Assembly (NCBI RefSeq): GCF_013870525.1
Contig: NZ_JACBXD010000003.1
Span: 62,001-126,000 of the forward strand
Length of the DNA stretch: 64,000 nucleotides
DNA from: Amycolatopsis pittospori
GTDB lineage: Bacteria; Actinomycetota; Actinomycetes; Mycobacteriales; Pseudonocardiaceae
Direction of reading: 5' to 3'
Below are positions 60,814-64,000 of the stretch, one piece after another. Position numbers and translations under genes: made by a program. The stretch's first letter is position 1. Each line of letters begins with the position of its first letter. Under the pieces are notes generated by a model that worked only from the letters and a program-made list of their open reading frames with translations, did not search any database and was not told the DNA's origin.

Positions 60814-62247
60814 TCAAGACACGGCCCCGGCGAGCGGCTCGCCGCAACCGACGCAGAAATTCGCCCCGGATGGAGACAGCGCGGAGCAGTCGGCGCAGAC
60901 CGTCGGCGGCGCCTCATCCTGGAGAGCGGGTTCGGGCATCGGCCGATCTTCCTGCCCGGGAGCGATTTCCGAAACCCTCGACGGGATGACGAGATGCAGG
61001 ATCGCGGAGCGCGGCGCCTCGTCCCGCACCCGGACGATCCCCTTTTCCGCGTCGAGGACCTCCACGACGGCGTTGAGACGCCGTAGCGTGTCCTCGTCTC
61101 CCTCCGCGGTGGCCAAGGTGAACGCCGCACCCCATTCCCGTGCGGCGGTGGCGTGATCCCCGGCGGCGTGGGCGTCGCCGCCGAGGGTGAGCGCCTCGCC
61201 GAGCTTGGCCTTGCCCTGGTAGACCCCGACGATGGGGTCGATCAGCGTCGGCGGGATCGGGTCGTGCGTCCACCGCCCGGCGATGGCGAGCGCGTCCTCC
61301 TCGACGGTGGCCCCGGCCAGCGGCACGAGTTCCGCCCACGCGAGCTGCCGGTCCTGGCCGTGACTCGGTTCGAGGTCCGGGTCGAGATCGAGGATCACCT
61401 GGTAGTCGCGGGTCTCGTCGCCGGAGAACGCGCCGAGCGAGAGCTCACTCTCCCGCACGGCGATCTCCTGGCAGCGGTCGGTGAGGTCGTACTCGTCCGG
61501 GAACACCTGCTTGATCGACCGCAGCCGGCTGAACGGCATGGTGCCGATCCGCAGCCGGACTTCGGGCAGCACCTTCGTCATCGCGCTCTCGACGAGCTGC
61601 CGGAAATCGTCGGCCAGCTCGTCGTCCTCGACGACGGAGTCGACGTTCCCGCGCAGCACCCGGCCGATCTGGGTGAGTTCGGCGGGCTCCCAGCCGTCAC
61701 CGATCCCCCTGGCGTCGCAGACGAAACGGCCTTCGCAGTCGTTCAGCACGGTCATCAGATCGGCCCTGGTCTGCGAATCGTTGCGGCCGTCGGTGAGGAG
61801 GATCGCGTGGCGGACGGCGTCCGGGGCGCGTTCGAAGAGGTCACGGGCCTTGGTGAGCCAGGCGCCCATCGCGGTGCCGCCGACAGCGGCGAGATGTTCG
61901 ACGGCGGCGCGTGCCTCGGCCCGGGTCTGCTCGGAGGCGGTCACCAGGCCGTCTTCGGCGGGATACAGCATCGTCGCGCGATCCGTGCCCTGGACGACCG
62001 CGAACCGCACTCCGTCGGGCAAGACGTCGATGGCCGCCGCGGCCGCGCGCCGTGCCTCGCCGATCTTGGTGCTGGGGAAGCGCATCGAGCTGGAGCAGTC
62101 GATCAGCAGGACCTCGGCGGCCGTCCTGGCGGCGTTCGCTTCGCCGCCTCGTGAGACGACCCGGACGATCGCGGTCATCGCCCGGTCGCCCTCGGCCAGG
62201 AACTTGTTCTGGTGTACTTCGAGGCCCAGACTCGGCTCCCCGCTCAT
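60814..62247 (-). CDS. VWA domain protein with C-terminal zinc ribbon
   Basis: A 477-residue cytoplasmic protein. The von Willebrand A domain (about 45-225) keeps the MIDAS motif DCSSS in EVLLIDCSSSMRFPS, with the later threonine in VGGTAMGAWL and aspartate in AILLTDGRNDSQT. A middle beta-rich region (about 230-340) and a helical region (GEALTLGGDAHAAGDHATAA) follow. The terminus is a zinc ribbon, CADCSALSPSGANFCVGCGE. AAAGGGGAAAG precedes the ATG, 10 bp after the kinase stop. VWA proteins of this type often present targets to, or are phosphorylated by, the linked kinase. Confidence 0.88.
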   Translation of the reverse strand: MSGEPSLGLEVHQNKFLAEGDRAMTAIVRVVSRGGEANAARTAAEVLLIDCSSSMRFPSTKIGEARRAAAAAIDVLPDGVRFAVVQGTDRATMLYPAEDGLVTASEQTRAEARAAVEHLAAVGGTAMGAWLTKARDLFERAPDAVRHAILLTDGRNDSQTRADLMTVLNDCEGRFVCDARGIGDGWEPAELTQIGRVLRGNVDSVVEDDELADDFRQLVESAMTKVLPEVRLRIGTMPFSRLRSIKQVFPDEYDLTDRCQEIAVRESELSLGAFSGDETRDYQVILDLDPDLEPSHGQDRQLAWAELVPLAGATVEEDALAIAGRWTHDPIPPTLIDPIVGVYQGKAKLGEALTLGGDAHAAGDHATAAREWGAAFTLATAEGDEDTLRRLNAVVEVLDAEKGIVRVRDEAPRSAILHLVIPSRVSEIAPGQEDRPMPEPALQDEAPPTVCADCSALSPSGANFCVGCGEPLAGAVS

Positions 62248-62257
62248 CTTTCCCCTT

Positions 62258-64000
62258 TCACACCAGGGTCACCGGTCTCACCGAGTTGGCGAGATCGATC
62301 AGGACGTCGTGCGCTTCGGGCGGCGGCGCGTGATGGGCGAGCCGCCGGTAGGACTTGTCGAGCAGCTTCCGCGCGCCGGTCTCGTCCGCCCGCAGGATCT
62401 CGCCGTCGGTGATCCCGTCCTGTCCGATGAGGACGGCCGCCAGCCCGGTCTCGCGCACGGCCGTCACCAGCCTGTCCTGGGCGTCGCCGTCGAGGTCCAA
62501 AGCGGACAGCCGGACCACCGCGTCGTCGAGTTCGGCCGAAACCGGGAGGTCCCCGGTCTCCGGCAGCGGCGCGGACAGTACGCGCACCCCGGCGATCCGG
62601 GCCGCTTCGTCGTAACGCGAGAATTCCGGGACCTGGTCGAGGATCGCGACGGCGGCCGCGCGATCACCGCGCAGCAGCCGGACCCTCGCGAGCCCGAACG
62701 CCGCGCTGACCTGGGCACGGTCCCGCACCCACAAGGCGTCGTAGTACCGCTCGGCGGCGGCCGCGCCGTTGAGGTGCTCCTCGCAGAGTCCGAGCGCCAG
62801 TTTCGGCGGTTCCTCGCCGGGGATGTCGCGGTACACGACGTCGAACTTCCTCTTGGCCGCCTCGAAATCGCCCTCACCGAGCGCGAGCAGGCCGCGATGC
62901 CAGGCCACTCGCCAGTCGTGGACGGCCCGCTCGCCCAGCAGCCGTTCCGCCTCCGCCACCGCCAGCGCGGCTTCGACGGTCGCCCCGCGTTCGAGATGCG
63001 CCCGGCAGCGGCGGAACTCGACCTCCACCGAACTGGGCACCTTGTCGAGTTTCTTCAGCAGCCTGGCCGCGTCGGGAGCACGGACGGTCCGCAGGAACGT
63101 CACCTGCGCGTCATCCGGGTCCTCGCGCGGCACCGGCAGGCCCACGGCGATCTCGGCGGCCTTCGGCCGTTCGCCGAGCGAGACGGGAATCCCCTCCGTC
63201 CAGTGTTCCAACAGCGGCGCCTGGCCGAGACCGGCATCGAGCAGTACGGCTCCCTCGGTGAACAACGTCGACCCGGCGGGCCGGGACTGCCTGTCCCGTA
63301 AGGAAAGGATCTCGGCGAGGACACCGTCCAGCTGGACGAGCATCTCGTCGGCGGAGGCGAACCGCTGCTCGAACGGGGCGGTCGCGCGGTCGAGGACGCG
63401 GATGAACGACTCGATGCCGAACCGGACGCCGCGGGCGTCGGGGGTCACCGACCAGCCGTCGCTGGCCTGGAAGAGTTCACGCAGCGTCATGCCGACGGTG
63501 TGGATGTCCGACCGGACGGTGAGCCCGCGTTTGGCCCGTTCCCGCGGCGTCACCTGGTAGTGCTCGGTGCCGACGGCCGGGCTCTCGTCGTCGGTGATCT
63601 TGCGGATGGCGCCGAAATCGATGAGCTTGATCCGCTTCTCGCCGTGGATCACGTTGTCCGGCTTCATGTCGCAGTACAGGAGACCTTCGCCGTGCAGGTA
63701 GCCGAGCGCGGTCAGGATCTCGCGCCCGTACGCCACGACGTGCTCGACCAGCAGTCGCCCTTCGCTGGAATCCAGTCCTGCGCGGCCACGATTCTTGATC
63801 TCTCGCAAGGAAAGGCCGTCGACGAACTCCATGACGATGTAGCGGGCACCGTCGTGCTCGACCACGTTGAGGATCCGGACGATGTTCGGATGTTCCAGCG
63901 CGGTGAGCACCTGGCTCTCGGTCTCCGCGATCCGCACGGCGGCGGTGTTGTTCGTGTTGATCAGGCCCTTGAGTGCGACGTGCAGCCCGCCGAGGCCGGA
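62258..64000 (-). CDS. pknG: PknG-family Ser/Thr protein kinase (N-terminus outside window)
   Basis: About 581 C-terminal residues are present, and the frame is open through the right edge (GLGGLHVALKGLINTNNTAA, the glycine-rich loop and candidate lysine). Kinase motifs are ALEHPNIVRILNVVEHDGAR, IVMEFVDGLSLREIKNRG, catalytic loop LLYCDMKPDNVIHG, DFG in IKLIDFGAIRKITD and the activation segment AVGTEHYQVTPRERA. A TPR-like C-terminal half follows, strongly PknG-like: DWRVAWHRGLLALGEGDFEA AKRKFD, GEEPPKLALGLCEEHLNG, VSAAFGLARVRLLRGDRAAA and the closing DLANSVRPVTLV. The N-terminal rubredoxin expected in PknG is off the edge. It is the first visible gene of the operon. Confidence 0.92.
   Translation of the reverse strand, partial: SGLGGLHVALKGLINTNNTAAVRIAETESQVLTALEHPNIVRILNVVEHDGARYIVMEFVDGLSLREIKNRGRAGLDSSEGRLLVEHVVAYGREILTALGYLHGEGLLYCDMKPDNVIHGEKRIKLIDFGAIRKITDDESPAVGTEHYQVTPRERAKRGLTVRSDIHTVGMTLRELFQASDGWSVTPDARGVRFGIESFIRVLDRATAPFEQRFASADEMLVQLDGVLAEILSLRDRQSRPAGSTLFTEGAVLLDAGLGQAPLLEHWTEGIPVSLGERPKAAEIAVGLPVPREDPDDAQVTFLRTVRAPDAARLLKKLDKVPSSVEVEFRRCRAHLERGATVEAALAVAEAERLLGERAVHDWRVAWHRGLLALGEGDFEAAKRKFDVVYRDIPGEEPPKLALGLCEEHLNGAAAAERYYDALWVRDRAQVSAAFGLARVRLLRGDRAAAVAILDQVPEFSRYDEAARIAGVRVLSAPLPETGDLPVSAELDDAVVRLSALDLDGDAQDRLVTAVRETGLAAVLIGQDGITDGEILRADETGARKLLDKSYRRLAHHAPPPEAHDVLIDLANSVRPVTLV

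Noticed and set aside
1..64000. tRNA, rRNA or intact transposase genes
   Set aside because: I looked for them on both strands and saw no cloverleaf-like or transposase-like sequence that I could support.

Overview
The window is high-GC actinobacterial chromosome, almost certainly Amycolatopsis (Pseudonocardiales). The strongest marker is a 1032-residue GH2 exo-beta-D-glucosaminidase at 18694-21792 that matches in length, signal peptide and catalytic numbering (Asp469, Glu541) what I remember of CsxA from Amycolatopsis orientalis. GTG starts, translational overlaps and leaderless-looking starts fit the same group. A housekeeping backbone runs through the window: uvrA (left edge, partial), an MBL-fold hydrolase divergent from it, uvrB, a CoaE-GrpB fusion and rpsA. 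This order is typical of actinobacteria, and accessory genes have been inserted between the blocks.

Layout. 1-4226: uvrA, an acyltransferase-3 membrane protein and the MBL hydrolase. 4368-8264: one very large TPR protein with a C-terminal membrane hairpin, in DNA visibly poorer in G+C than its surroundings, followed by about 550 bp without a convincing gene. 8823-12132: a series of poorly characterised genes (DUF6734, AMIN-like secreted protein, HEAT-repeat protein, HEXXH protein). 12244-18524: small metabolic and regulatory genes, including a decayed glycosidase, a MerR regulator translationally coupled to a BtrH/DUF4872 protein, DUF1684, ABM, DUF1801, YchJ and NUDIX. 18630-21845: csxA with a palindromic operator and a terminator. 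21874-30650: AraC/VOC, a CPA1 antiporter with a UBP zinc finger, histidine phosphatase, FetB, MmpS, a NUDIX gene broken by an 80-bp tandem duplication, AraC, an FGGY kinase and a LacI regulator. 30924-32328: a RES-type toxin-antitoxin-like pair. 32345-42567: S9 peptidase, TerC behind a manganese riboswitch, a membrane hydrolase fused to an ABC ATPase with its permease, an enoyl-CoA hydratase and a secreted S37/S28-type peptidase. 42569-52833: uvrB, DUF5685, DUF402, GT39, coaE, rpsA and a methyltransferase. 52830-57997: tandem GNAT paralogs, then a degenerate-ATPase/YhgE/TetR operon with a TetR-type operator at its promoter. 58085-64000: a compact minus-strand operon of a PknG-type kinase (partial), a VWA-zinc-ribbon protein, a GlnX-like membrane protein, a sugar-type solute-binding lipoprotein and a Trypco1 protein.

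The right-hand operon is the most coherent candidate for a little-described system. It looks like the mycobacterial PknG/GlnX/GlnH nutrient-sensing relay, but the binding protein is of a different class and two extra components (VWA and Trypco1) are present. Other notable items are three long covarying palindromes at gene ends, a membrane-spanning hydrolase-ABC fusion, an ABC-like protein that has lost its Walker A lysine, and the low-GC TPR/2TM gene. I saw no rRNA, tRNA, CRISPR array, intact insertion sequence or biosynthetic gene cluster.
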